Shown: positions 18,254 through 27,028 of the stretch, in pieces
Layout: each line of letters starts with the position of its first letter
Position numbering within the stretch: position 1 is the stretch's first letter
Assembly (NCBI GenBank): GCA_036732755.1
Contig: DAINBU010000011.1
Coordinates: 1 to 64,000 of the forward strand
DNA from: DASRRB01 sp036732755
GTDB lineage: Bacteria; Planctomycetota; B15-G4; SIAN01
Reading direction: 5' to 3'
DNA length: 64,000 nucleotides
The notes under the pieces: model-generated
Told to the model about the DNA's origin: nothing
Seen by the model: the letters and a program-made list of their open reading frames with translations, nothing else
Database searches by the model: none
Program-made: the position numbers and the translations under genes

Positions 18254-18881
18254 GGAGCGGGTCGACGTCGGCCGCGTCCGCCGGCTCGCGGCGCAAGCGC
18301 GCGACGCGCCGCTCGGCGATCGTGCCGGCCACGATGCAGCCGAGCCCCATCGCCGGCCCGAGCAGGTAGCCCGACTGGTCGACCCAGTGCAGCGCGGCGA
18401 GCGTCGCGAGCAGGCTCGGCAGTCCGCAGAAGAAGAACTCGCGCGAGTAGATCACGCCGAGCGTCATCAGCATGAGCGCGTAGAGCAGCCCCCAGACGTG
18501 CGGGACGTAACGGCCTCCCCCGCTGGGCGAGAGCATCGGCACCGCGAACGACAGGACCACGCCGGTCACGATGAAGATCGCGGTCAGCTGCCCGAGCCGC
18601 CGCGCGAGCAGCGTGTTGGTCGCGGCGAGCCGCGGGTGCCGGCCGTGCCGCCACCCGAGGAACCCCGAGATCAGCACGCCGCCGCCGATGGCGACCAGGC
18701 TCACGGTGAGGCAGGCGCGTCCCCGCCCGGCCGCCTGGAGCCACGACATCAGCGGGTACCAGACGAGCACGATCGTCCCCCAGACGATCATGTGGAACAT
18801 CTGCGGGTCGACGCGCCGGCGCGTCTGCTCCAGCACGCGACCGATCAGCTCGAGATCCCGCGCGGCCTGCTCGCGATCCAT
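18240..18881 (-). CDS. Multi-pass membrane protein coupled to the winged-helix regulator
   Basis: The 213-residue protein has a soluble N-terminal helix (MDREQAARDLELIGRVLEQT) and about six hydrophobic segments (MIVWGTIVLVWYPLM, VSLVAIGGGVLISGFL, TAIFIVTGVVLSFAV, VWGLLYALMLMTLGVIY, LPSLLATLAALHWV and GYLLGPAMGLGCIVAG). The start at 18881 has a GGGAG ribosome site. Proteins of this type commonly pair with HTH_34 regulators, but their biochemical role is unknown. It is the first gene of the three-gene leftward operon. Confidence 0.7.
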   Translation of the reverse strand: MDREQAARDLELIGRVLEQTRRRVDPQMFHMIVWGTIVLVWYPLMSWLQAAGRGRACLTVSLVAIGGGVLISGFLGWRHGRHPRLAATNTLLARRLGQLTAIFIVTGVVLSFAVPMLSPSGGGRYVPHVWGLLYALMLMTLGVIYSREFFFCGLPSLLATLAALHWVDQSGYLLGPAMGLGCIVAGTIAERRVARLRREPADAADVDPLHAEG

Positions 18882-18923
18882 GCTTCGCTCCCGTTCCGCG
18901 CGGCCGCCCCTCCGGGCCGAGTG

Positions 18924-18949
18924 GTCTGAAAAACAGACTAGTCTGCCAA
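18924..18949 (-). promoter_or_regulatory. Palindromic operator candidate overlapping a -35-like box
   Basis: A perfect 12 bp palindrome CAGACTAGTCTG spans 18934-18945. The same half site recurs as GTCTG at 18924-18928, five A residues away, giving three alternating half sites. On the minus strand a TTGGCA (18949-18944) resembling a -35 box abuts the palindrome. It lies about 45 bases before the start of the operon that encodes the winged-helix protein, which is the obvious candidate binder. Confidence 0.5.
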
Positions 18950-18977
18950 GCGCGGATCCGCAAGGGGGGCGGGGCGG

Positions 18978-19928
18978 TCACTTCTTCACGGGAGCCGACG
19001 CGACGCGGATGTCGGCGCTGCGCTCGCCGAGCGACGCGACCACGTGGAGCGTGCCGTCCTTCTCGACCTCGGCGCTCTCGACGTGGAAGAGGGGCGACGG
19101 CTTCTTGCTCGCGCTCCAGATCACCTTGCCCTGGAACGTCCAGAGGCCGTCGGGCTTGGGGATCGCCCCGAAGCCGTTGTTCTCCGTCGGCGCGAGCATC
19201 GCCGGGATCAGCACGACGTCGTCCTCCCCCAGCATCAGGTTGAGCCGGTCGGACTCGCCGTTCCCCACCTTGCCCGAGCGCACCAGCGTCGCGACCGGGG
19301 TGTGCTTCTTCAGATCCAGCCGCTTGGAGAGCCACGGCTCGGGCAGCTTGAAGACGTCGAGCGCGGCGAAGCCCTTCACCTTCATCGGCTGCGTCCCGAC
19401 GATCGTCATCGGGACGGTGAGCTGCGGCGCGCCGTACTGGATCAGCAGCGCGAGCGCGCGCAGCTCCGGATCGGCCTGCTCTTTCACCGGCGCGAGCGAG
19501 ATCTCGAGCTTCTCGTTCGGCGTCTTCGCCTGCGTCATCGTGGCCGGCGCGTGCACGTCGTCGCCGCCCGCTTCGACCGCGGTGCCGGCGCCCTCGATCA
19601 GGAGCTCGAACTTCTCCGCCCCCGTCCGCGCCACCTGCACGCGGAACGCGCCCGGGGCGACGACGGAGTCCCCCACGATCAGCGGCGCCGTCGTCACCAG
19701 GTTGGAGGCGTTGAACGCCCCCATCCGCCATGAATCCCCGACCTTGAGCTCGTCGAGCGTGTGCTTGCCGACGCGCGGCACGCCGTAGGTCACGCCGGCC
19801 TCGTGCTTCTGCCACTCGAAGCTCGCCGTCGGCCGCTGCGCCTGCGCCGGCGCGGCGGCGCACGCCAGGACGACCGCCGCCGACAGCGCGACGCCGAGGC
19901 TCCTCATCGCGTTCCACGAACGGTCCAT
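18978..19928 (-). CDS. Secreted DUF2911-like protein
   Basis: The 316-residue protein starts at the ATG at 19928 behind a GGAG site and has a signal peptide ending PAQAQR. The N-terminal half carries the DUF2911 pattern: VTYGVPRVGKHTLDELKVGD, then SWRMGAFNASNLVTTAPL and PGAFRVQVARTG. The family is usually annotated as an exported protein of unknown function found in Bacteroidota, Planctomycetota and others. The second half (about 130-316) is less familiar, beta-rich, and may be a second domain. It sits 88 bases after the serine hydrolase gene on the same strand. Confidence 0.65.
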   Translation of the reverse strand: MDRSWNAMRSLGVALSAAVVLACAAAPAQAQRPTASFEWQKHEAGVTYGVPRVGKHTLDELKVGDSWRMGAFNASNLVTTAPLIVGDSVVAPGAFRVQVARTGAEKFELLIEGAGTAVEAGGDDVHAPATMTQAKTPNEKLEISLAPVKEQADPELRALALLIQYGAPQLTVPMTIVGTQPMKVKGFAALDVFKLPEPWLSKRLDLKKHTPVATLVRSGKVGNGESDRLNLMLGEDDVVLIPAMLAPTENNGFGAIPKPDGLWTFQGKVIWSASKKPSPLFHVESAEVEKDGTLHVVASLGERSADIRVASAPVKK

Positions 19929-20016
19929 CGCCCACTCCTTCCAGGGTTCCGCGCGCGCGGGCTGGCGGCCCGGCGCGGCGCAGCTTGTACCTCGGCGCGC
20001 GTCCGGCGTTCCCGGA

Positions 20017-21234
20017 TCACCGCTGGCGCTCGACGATCCGCGCCAGCCGGTCGGCGATCTCCTCGGGATGGGTCTTGGGCTCGTACGAGCACGCCAGCGC
20101 GACGACGTAGTCCTGGTCGAGGTGGCGCAGATAGTGGGTCGCGACGCCCCGCACGCCGCCGCCGTGCTCGACGCGGACGCCGCCACCGACCTTCCTCACC
20201 TTCCAGCCGAGCGCGTAGTCCTGGAGCGCCGGCGTGTAGAGCTGCTCGAGCGACTCCTTCGAGAGGAGCTTCCCTCCGCGCAGCGCCTGGTCCCACTGGA
20301 ACATGTCCCGGGTCGAGGCGACCACGCCGCCGCACCCGCGGTAGCCCCACGTGAGCTGGTTGCCGTACGCGAAGGCGTACTCCTTGGGGAGGTCGTCGAA
20401 GCCGGCCCCGCGCGCGATCCTCGGCACGCGCGTGAGGTCGAGGCCCTTCGTTCCGATCATCGTCGCCGACGTCATCCCGGCCGGCTTGAAGAGCAGCTCG
20501 TCGCAGAACTCCTCGAAGGTCATGCCCGACACCTTCTCGATCAGCGCCCCGACGAACGAGTAGGCCGAGTTGGAGTACTCCCACTTCCCGCCCGGCTTGG
20601 AGACCATCGGCAGGCCGAGGATGCAGGCGATGAGCGAGTCGCGGCTCGAAGCGTCGAACTTCCACTCCTGCTTGAAGCCCGATTGGATGCCGGAGGTGTG
20701 GTTCAGGAGCTGGCGCAGCGTGACCGCCGCCTTGTCCTTGGGGCACTCGGGGAAGAAGCGCGAGAGCGGGTCGTCGAGGCCGAGCTTCTTCCACTTCTTG
20801 TCCTTCAGCGCGTCGGCCAGCTTCTTCGCGCCGAGCTTGCGCAGCGCCGCGTCGTCCATGCGGCTCGCCTCGATCAGCTTCAGGAGCGCCGCCGCGGTGA
20901 ACTGCTTGCTGACGCTCGCCCAGTCGTAGAGGGCGTCGGGCGGCATCGCCCTCTTCGCGGCGGCGTCGGCGACGCCGTAGCCCTTCTCCAGCACGACCTT
21001 CCCCTGCGTCGCGACCAGGACGACGCCGCAGAAGCCGCCGTCGGCGGCGTCGATCTTCCCCACCGCCTCGTCGAGCGCCTTCCCGAGCTCGCCGTCGACG
21101 ATCGCGGGCGCCGCCTTCGCCTTCCCCTTCGTCTCCTTCCCCTGGTGGGCAGGCCCGCGCGTGACCGCGCGCGGCGACGGCGGAAACAGGGCGAGCACGG
21201 CGAGCAGCGAGAGGACGAGTCCGACGTGCGGCAT
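20017..21234 (-). CDS. Secreted serine hydrolase of the beta-lactamase / penicillin-binding class C family
   Basis: The 405-residue protein has a signal peptide (VGLVLSLLAVLALFPPSPRA) and a Lys/Ala-rich spacer, then the DD-peptidase-like domain. Catalytic motifs are visible: SVSK (Ser107, Lys110), the tyrosine motif YSN (Tyr220) in KWEYSNSAYSFVG, and HGGG near the end replacing the KTG box. The conserved LLNHTSGI is also present. A Lys-rich insertion lies between the first two motifs (LGAKKLADALKDKKWKKLGL). Such proteins are esterases or D-amino-peptidases acting on cell-wall or other substrates; true beta-lactamase activity cannot be claimed. Confidence 0.85.
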   Translation of the reverse strand: MPHVGLVLSLLAVLALFPPSPRAVTRGPAHQGKETKGKAKAAPAIVDGELGKALDEAVGKIDAADGGFCGVVLVATQGKVVLEKGYGVADAAAKRAMPPDALYDWASVSKQFTAAALLKLIEASRMDDAALRKLGAKKLADALKDKKWKKLGLDDPLSRFFPECPKDKAAVTLRQLLNHTSGIQSGFKQEWKFDASSRDSLIACILGLPMVSKPGGKWEYSNSAYSFVGALIEKVSGMTFEEFCDELLFKPAGMTSATMIGTKGLDLTRVPRIARGAGFDDLPKEYAFAYGNQLTWGYRGCGGVVASTRDMFQWDQALRGGKLLSKESLEQLYTPALQDYALGWKVRKVGGGVRVEHGGGVRGVATHYLRHLDQDYVVALACSYEPKTHPEEIADRLARIVERQR

Positions 21235-21359
21235 GGCAGGTTCTCGAGGAAGGGGCGGGAACGCCGGGCGCGGCGGAACGTACCGGCGGCTACGCTCACG
21301 CGCTTCCCGGCCGCGCGCCAGGACCTTGTAAACCGTCCGAGAAGGGAGAACCGTCGAGC

Positions 21360-23390
21360 ATGAGAAGGATCCCCGTCGCCGCCGCGCTCGCGCTCACGGG
21401 CCTCGCGCTCGGAGTCCCGCCGCCGGAGCCCGACGACATGATCGCGCAGAACCTCGACGCGGCGACGAAGCCGGGCGCCGACTTCTTCCAGTACGCCAAC
21501 GGCGCCTGGCTCGCGAAGAACCCGATCCCGCCGAGCGAGTCGGCCTGGACGATCGGCCACCTCGTCATGGAGCAGCTCTACGCCATCAAGCGCGAGCTCG
21601 CCGAGGGCTCGGCCAAGGCGAACGCCCCCGCCGGGAGCGACCGCCAGAAGATCGGCGACTTCTGGGCGGTCGCCATGGACCAGGCGAAGGCCGACGCCGA
21701 GGGGGCGGCGCCGCTGAAGGAGCTGCTCGCGAAGGTCGACTCCGTCGCGAACGGCGCCGACGCGGCGCGCGTCGCCGCCGAGCTGCAGACGCTCGGCGTC
21801 GACGCCCTCTTCTCCTTCGGCGTGGGCCAGGACGAGAAGGCGAGCGACGTCATCTCGGCCAAGCTGAACCAGGGCGGGCTCGGTCTCCCCAACCGCGACT
21901 ACTACTTCGACCCCGAGGAGGGGGTCGCGAAGGCGCGCGCCGAATACCCGCGGCACGTCGCCCGCATGCTGAAGCTGCTCGGCCAGGAGGAGGCGGCCGC
22001 GAACGCGGCGGGCGACGCCGTCATGAAGTTCGAGACGGCGCTCGCGACGGCGAGCCGCAAGCTCCAGGACCTGCGCGACCCGTACGCCAACTACAACAAG
22101 ATGTCGGTCGCCGACCTCCAGGCGAAGCAGACCCCGCACGTCGACTGGCGGCCGCTGCTCGACGGCTACGGGCTGAAGGCCGCGGGCGAGGTGATCGTCG
22201 GGCAGCCCGAGTTCCTGGCGGCGCTCGACGGCCTGCTGCAGGCGACGCCGCCCGCCGTGCTGCGCGACTACCTGCGCTACCAGATCGTCACGTCGTTCGC
22301 GCCGTTCCTCGGCTCCGCCATCGACCAGGAGAACTTCGCCTTCTACGGGCGCGTGCTGAGCGGACAGAAGGAGCAGCGGCCGCGCTGGAAGCGCGTGCTC
22401 GACGCGCAGGAGCGCGCGCTCGGCATGGTGGTCGGCAAGGTCTTCGTCGCCGAGCACTTCTCGCCGCAGGCGAAGCAGCGCTACAGCGACCTCGTCGAGG
22501 CGATCCGCACGACCTACCGCGAGCACATCCTGGCACTGCCGTGGATGAGCGAGGCGACCCAGAAGAAGGCGCTCGAGAAGCTCGACCGGATGGTCAAGAA
22601 GGTCGGCTACCCGGACCAGTGGAAGGACATGAGCTCGCTCGCGATCGACCGCTCGAGCTACGCGCAGAACATGATGCGCGCCGCGAAGTGGGAGTTCGAC
22701 GACGACGTGCGCAAGTTCGGCAAGCCGGTCGACCGCACCGAGTGGGAGATGACGCCGCAGACCTACAACGCCTACTACAACCCGTCGAACAACGAGATCG
22801 TGCTGCCCGCGGCGATCTTCATCATCCCCGGACTGGCCGACGCCGACGCCGACGATGCCGTGGTCTACGGGTACGCGGCCGCGAGCACGATCGGCCACGA
22901 GATCACGCACGGCTTCGACGACGAGGGGCGCCAGTTCGACGTGAACGGCAACCTCGCCGACTGGTGGACCGAGGCGGACGCGGCGAAGTTCAAGGAGCGC
23001 GCCGAGGTGCTCGCCGCGCAGTTCGACGCCTACGAGCCGCTCCCCGGCCTCCACATCAACGGCCACGCGACGCTCGGCGAGAACATCGCCGACCTCGGCG
23101 GGGTGGTCCTCGGGCTCGACGCGTTCAAGAAGACCGAGCAGTGGAAGAAGGGCGAGAAGATCGGCGGGCTCACGCCGCTGCAGCGCTACTTCCTGGGCTA
23201 CGCGCTGTCGTGGCTCGGGCACGAACGGGACGAGCGGCTGCGCCAGGCGCTGCTGAGCGACGTCCACTCGCCCGCCAAGTGGCGCGTGCTCGGGCCGGTC
23301 GTCAACGTGCCCGAGTTCTACGAGGCGTTCGGCGTGAAGAAGGGCGACGCGATGTGGCGCGACGAGGCGGCGCGCGCACGCATCTGGTGA
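21360..23390 (+). CDS. pepO: M13-family (neprilysin/PepO-like) zinc metallopeptidase
   Basis: The 676-residue protein has a short signal peptide (MRRIPVAAALALTGLALG) and is full length for the family. The zinc site is intact: HEITH at His513-His517 with the following FDDEGRQFD, and ENIADLGG with Glu574 and Asp578. NAYYNPSNNEIVLPA, which binds substrate backbone, precedes the zinc helix, and the C-terminal VNVPEFYEAFGVKKGDAMW ends as usual for the family. It cleaves peptides in the periplasm or outside the cell. It is divergent from the serine hydrolase gene and converges with the Tsr3-like gene 19 bases away. Confidence 0.93.
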   Translation: MRRIPVAAALALTGLALGVPPPEPDDMIAQNLDAATKPGADFFQYANGAWLAKNPIPPSESAWTIGHLVMEQLYAIKRELAEGSAKANAPAGSDRQKIGDFWAVAMDQAKADAEGAAPLKELLAKVDSVANGADAARVAAELQTLGVDALFSFGVGQDEKASDVISAKLNQGGLGLPNRDYYFDPEEGVAKARAEYPRHVARMLKLLGQEEAAANAAGDAVMKFETALATASRKLQDLRDPYANYNKMSVADLQAKQTPHVDWRPLLDGYGLKAAGEVIVGQPEFLAALDGLLQATPPAVLRDYLRYQIVTSFAPFLGSAIDQENFAFYGRVLSGQKEQRPRWKRVLDAQERALGMVVGKVFVAEHFSPQAKQRYSDLVEAIRTTYREHILALPWMSEATQKKALEKLDRMVKKVGYPDQWKDMSSLAIDRSSYAQNMMRAAKWEFDDDVRKFGKPVDRTEWEMTPQTYNAYYNPSNNEIVLPAAIFIIPGLADADADDAVVYGYAAASTIGHEITHGFDDEGRQFDVNGNLADWWTEADAAKFKERAEVLAAQFDAYEPLPGLHINGHATLGENIADLGGVVLGLDAFKKTEQWKKGEKIGGLTPLQRYFLGYALSWLGHERDERLRQALLSDVHSPAKWRVLGPVVNVPEFYEAFGVKKGDAMWRDEAARARIW

Positions 23391-23409
23391 GCGCGGCGCG
23401 AGTCCCGCG

Positions 23410-23886
23410 TCACGCGCCCGCCGCGCGCCGCGCGCGGTTGCGCTCGAGGAAGAGCTCCGCCCAGCGGTAGTGGTCGAGCAGCCCGGCGGTCGGCCGCCCC
23501 GTCGCGAGGAACGCGGCGTAGATCGCCTCGATCGTGGCGAGACCCTGCGCCGGATCGGGGAAGCTCTTCGACGCGCGCGGATAGGCCGTCACCCACTCCG
23601 GCAGCGAGCGCACCGGCACGTCCTGGAAGAACGGCTCCATGCGCCGCGCGAGCCGCCACGTCCCGTCGAGCACGAGCAGCCCGGAACGAGCGTCGGCTTC
23701 ACCGAGCAGCGGGCCGCCGATCGCGAGCCGGACGTAGCCGTCGAGCGGCTCGCCCCCCCGTTCCGGGAACGTCCAGAAGCGGAAGTCGGGACGGGCGCGC
23801 AGCGGCTCGACCGAGCACTTGCGCCGATTCTCGCGCGGATGGACCACGACGATCGTCGGCGGGGCGGCGGGACGCGGCAGGTGCAT
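23410..23886 (-). CDS. Tsr3-like (DUF367/SPOUT) protein
   Basis: The 158-residue product starts MHLPRPAAPPTIVVVHPREN. The N-terminal IVVVHPRENRRKCSVEPL resembles the basic, Cys-containing start of Tsr3, and LVLDGTWRLARRM, followed by LPEWVTAYPRASKSFPDP and LATIEAIYAAFLATGRP, matches the DUF367/DTW-like SAM-binding core. Tsr3 adds an aminocarboxypropyl group to small-subunit rRNA in eukaryotes and archaea; bacterial relatives are less studied, so the RNA target is inferred. No ribosome site is obvious before the ATG at 23886, and the gene faces the M13 peptidase. Confidence 0.55.
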   Translation of the reverse strand: MHLPRPAAPPTIVVVHPRENRRKCSVEPLRARPDFRFWTFPERGGEPLDGYVRLAIGGPLLGEADARSGLLVLDGTWRLARRMEPFFQDVPVRSLPEWVTAYPRASKSFPDPAQGLATIEAIYAAFLATGRPTAGLLDHYRWAELFLERNRARRAAGA

Positions 23887-24085
23887 GGCCGCGACATTAA
23901 GGGGTCTGCCATTCGGCGAAGTCGCAGCGGTTCTGCATTCACTTTCGGACGCCGCCCGCGGAAGGGAAGGAGTTTCCGACCGGGGGGCTTCGCGCTTGAC
24001 CCCGACTCGGATTCGAAGTCTTAGGGAAGGTGCCGCGCGATGAATCCGTCCCGCGGCGAGTTCTGAGGTGCACGGGAACTCCCTC

Positions 24086-24922
24086 ATGAAAAAGTGCGGC
24101 GTGGAACTCCGATTCCGGCCAGACCTCGCGCCGATTCCCGTTCGGCGCCGGTCGACCGAGGCGGGCTTCGGGCTCATCGACTCGATGATCTCGATCGTCG
24201 TCATCTCGGTCTCCACGGTCGGCTTCCTCGCGGCGAGCGTCACCTCGATGTCGCTCGAGAAGGAGAGCCGGACCGTCGCGGCGGCGAACGAGATGTCGCG
24301 CGCCGTGGTCGAGCAGATGCTCGCGCTCCCGATCGAGCAGGTCCTCCCGACCTACAACGCCAACAAGGCCGACGACCCGAACGGCGCCGGCACGGCTTGC
24401 GGCTCGAGCTGGACGATGGACACGACGACGGTGCTGCTCGCCACGGCCGACGACACGCTCGCCCTCAGTGCGTACCGGCTCGACAACAGCGGTCCGGGGA
24501 GCCTGAGCAGCGGGACCAGCGGCACCAGCGGCAGCGGCACCAGCGGCAGCGGCACCAGCGGCAGCGGCAGCCTCGTCGGCACCGTGGTCGGCACGACGCA
24601 GACCGTCCTGCAGACGGTCACCGGCACGACCACCGCCGTCGCCGACGCCGAGGCGTTCGAGGTCCCCAAGACCATGGACTGCAGCATCGGGCTGCCGACC
24701 ACGCTCGACGCGGCCGGCAACGAGACGCTGCGCGAGGACATCGTCGCGCCCGAGTACGGGCTCCCGTGCGACCTGAACGGCGACGGCGTCATCGACAGCA
24801 AGAACCACGCGGCCGACTACAAGATCCTGCCCCTCGTGATCCGCCTCGACTGGCCGATCGCCGGCGGCGGCACGCGCACCGTGAGCTTCGCGGCCGTGCT
24901 CGGGGGAGGCACGGCGCCATGA
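24086..24922 (+). CDS. PilV-like minor pilin, cluster 1
   Basis: The 278-residue protein has a basic leader and then the class III prepilin pattern AGFGLIDSMISIVVISVSTV. Cleavage would fall after Gly; position +5 is Asp in place of the usual Glu. The ATG at 24086 is preferred, with a GGGA stretch upstream; a GTG at 24068 is possible. The middle carries a Thr/Gly/Ser linker built on a 15-base repeat, and the C-terminal part is beta-rich with Cys residues that could pair. It overlaps the next gene by ATGA. It probably belongs to a type IV pilus or type II-like tip complex; no assembly genes are in the window. Confidence 0.75.
   Translation: MKKCGVELRFRPDLAPIPVRRRSTEAGFGLIDSMISIVVISVSTVGFLAASVTSMSLEKESRTVAAANEMSRAVVEQMLALPIEQVLPTYNANKADDPNGAGTACGSSWTMDTTTVLLATADDTLALSAYRLDNSGPGSLSSGTSGTSGSGTSGSGTSGSGSLVGTVVGTTQTVLQTVTGTTTAVADAEAFEVPKTMDCSIGLPTTLDAAGNETLREDIVAPEYGLPCDLNGDGVIDSKNHAADYKILPLVIRLDWPIAGGGTRTVSFAAVLGGGTAP
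24521..24565 (+). repeat. Three perfect copies of a 15-base unit in the PilV-like gene
   Basis: GGCACCAGCGGCAGC occurs three times head to tail and encodes a Gly-Thr-Ser-Gly-Ser linker. Because the unit is a multiple of three, slippage would change linker length without breaking the frame. Confidence 0.85.
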
Positions 24923-25554
24923 GTTCCCGACGCGGCGGCTTCATGCTCCACGAGCTCGCGGTCAACCTCGCGATGACGATGCTGCTGCTCGGCGGGCTCT
25001 TCCTCTTCCTGCGCTCCGGGATCGCGGGCAGCCAGATCACGACGGCGCGCGCGCTGCTCGAGCGCAACGCCAACTACGCGCTGCGCCAGATCACCGAGTC
25101 GCTGCTGCCGGCCGGCAAGGCGACCCTCGCGCCCGCCGCCGCGCCGCTCGGCAGCTCCTTCATGGACCTGCAGGTCCCGGTCGCGGTCGACCCCGAGGGC
25201 CCGACCTTCGGCCCGGTGACGCGCATCGAGTGGCGCCCCGATCCCAACGATCCGAATGACGGTGCCGACAACGACGGCGACGGGCTCACCGACGAGGGCG
25301 AGATCGTGATCTCGCGCAACTTCGGCTCGGCCGGCCAGCTGGACACGGTGATCGCGACGAGCGTCCCGCGCCTGCTGCTCGGCGAGGTGCAGAACGGCGC
25401 CGACGACAACGGCAACGGGCTGCAGGACGAGGCGGGGCTCTCCTTCGAGCGCCTCGCCGACGGATCGGTCCGCGTGCGCCTCACCGTGCAGGCGAGGAAG
25501 CAGAACACGACCTTCTCGCGCACGGTCGAAACCACGGTCCTCCCGCGGAACTGA
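24919..25554 (+). CDS. PilW-like minor pilin, cluster 1
   Basis: The 211-residue protein begins MSSRRGGFMLHELAVNLAMT: a short basic leader, Gly before the cleavage point, and Glu at mature position 5, followed by the hydrophobic helix. The body contains a DPNDPNDGADNDGDGLTDEG stretch with calcium-loop character and a second NGADDNGNGLQDEAG, which look like dockerin/thrombospondin-type Ca sites. Its start overlaps the stop of the PilV-like gene (ATGA), so the two are coupled. Likely a minor pseudopilin. Confidence 0.75.
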   Translation: MSSRRGGFMLHELAVNLAMTMLLLGGLFLFLRSGIAGSQITTARALLERNANYALRQITESLLPAGKATLAPAAAPLGSSFMDLQVPVAVDPEGPTFGPVTRIEWRPDPNDPNDGADNDGDGLTDEGEIVISRNFGSAGQLDTVIATSVPRLLLGEVQNGADDNGNGLQDEAGLSFERLADGSVRVRLTVQARKQNTTFSRTVETTVLPRN

Positions 25555-25570
25555 ACGGAGCGACCCCTCC

Positions 25571-26974
25571 ATGCGACCCACCTCGAACGAAACGGGCAGC
25601 ACGCTGGTCGCCTCGATCGCGACCGCCGTCGTCCTGGCCGGGCTCGGCGTCTCGCTGATCACCGTGGTCCGCTCCGGCAACCTCGACATCGCGCAGTCGC
25701 GCAACGACCTGCAGCGCCTCTACCTCGCCGAGTCGGCGGCGCGCCTGTCGCAGAACTCGCTGGCGGTCGGCGGCAGCGGCAACTTCGGCAGCGCCGCCAA
25801 CCCGGTCCCGATGGGCGCGGGCGCCTACTGGACGCGCGCCACCAAGAACGCCGACCAGACCATCGACATCGTCGCGAACGGCGTCTACGGCGGCGGCACG
25901 CGCGCGGTGCACCTCACACTGCTCGACGCGCCGACCCTCTTCGACAACGCGATCTTCGCCGGCAACAGCGCGAAGGACCCCAACTACGCGATGCACTTCG
26001 GCGGCGTGGGCGCGCAGGGCGACCAGGTCAGCGGCGACATCTTCAGCGGGGGCGACATCGAGTTCGTCGACGACGCCAAGCTCGACGGCACGGCGCGCGC
26101 CTCGGGCAAGGTCACCGGCATCACCGGCGAAGGCGGCATCCAGGAGCCGGTCCCCGACCTCGCCGCGATGAACTACCCGACGATCGCCGACGTCGACGTC
26201 GCCATGCACCTCGCCGGCGCGACCGCGACCTACGCGTCGGGCACGCCGGGCGGCAAGGCGTGGCAGCTCCCCGAGTCCGACGCGGCCCACATCTTCCGCA
26301 AGAACCCGAGCGACCGCGCCTCGATGACGTCGTCCACGTCCAAGGACGACTTCTTCCTCGAGGACCCGTACGAGACGATGCACACCGACCCGAAGTCGGA
26401 CGGCAGCGACCCCTACATCGTCTCGCTCGCCGGCGTGGCGGGGAAACCGGGCAGCGACGGCAACCACAAGATCTACTACGTCGACGGCAACCTCTGGATC
26501 AACAACCCGTCGGCGATGTCGTTCCAGTTCGCGTCGAACGACGCGCTCGCCCTCACGATCGTGGTGAAGGGCAACATCTACATCGGCGACAACATCTTCT
26601 ACAAGGACGCGCAGAACGACGGCCTCGTCCTGATCGCGATGAAGGACGGGGCGGTCAACGACAGTGGCAACATCTACTTCGGCGACCCGGCGTTCGGCAC
26701 GCTCGAGAGCATGAGCGCCTACATGTACGCCGAGAACAACTTCTACGACAGCAACCTGAACGCGACCGGCTCGGCGATCGTGAAGCTCCACGGGATGATG
26801 AGCGCCGGCAACCAGGTCGCGATCAACCGCGACTACAACGGCCAGCACTCGCGGATGATGGTCACCTTCGATCCGCGCATCTCGACGGGCACGCTGGCGC
26901 TGCCGGGTCTTCCGAGGAGCGACCAGCAGGGTCTGACGTTCCTGGCGTGGGAGCCCGGCGCGTTGCAGCACTGA
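25571..26974 (+). CDS. PilX/GspK-like large minor pilin, cluster 1
   Basis: The 467-residue protein starts MRPTSNETGSTLVASIATAV. The Gly before the hydrophobic helix is present, but mature position 5 is Ala, not Glu, as in GspK-type tip pseudopilins. The helix is followed by ESAARLSQNSL, like PilX N-terminal regions. The body has stretches (GDQVSGDIFSGGDIEFVDDA, KGNIYIGDNIFYKD) that look like a stacked beta-helix or bactofilin-like polymer domain. It closes the first minor-pilin operon, 16 bases after the PilW-like gene, and is paralogous to the protein at 33187-34932. Confidence 0.7.
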   Translation: MRPTSNETGSTLVASIATAVVLAGLGVSLITVVRSGNLDIAQSRNDLQRLYLAESAARLSQNSLAVGGSGNFGSAANPVPMGAGAYWTRATKNADQTIDIVANGVYGGGTRAVHLTLLDAPTLFDNAIFAGNSAKDPNYAMHFGGVGAQGDQVSGDIFSGGDIEFVDDAKLDGTARASGKVTGITGEGGIQEPVPDLAAMNYPTIADVDVAMHLAGATATYASGTPGGKAWQLPESDAAHIFRKNPSDRASMTSSTSKDDFFLEDPYETMHTDPKSDGSDPYIVSLAGVAGKPGSDGNHKIYYVDGNLWINNPSAMSFQFASNDALALTIVVKGNIYIGDNIFYKDAQNDGLVLIAMKDGAVNDSGNIYFGDPAFGTLESMSAYMYAENNFYDSNLNATGSAIVKLHGMMSAGNQVAINRDYNGQHSRMMVTFDPRISTGTLALPGLPRSDQQGLTFLAWEPGALQH

Positions 26975-27028
26975 GCGAGGATCTTGGCGCGTCCCGCTGG
27001 CGGGGCGCATCCCTGGGGAGGGATCGAT

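Noticed and set aside
20017..21234. Class C beta-lactamase resistance gene
   Set aside because: Motifs fit the wider esterase/DD-peptidase family (HGGG in place of KTG), so resistance cannot be claimed.
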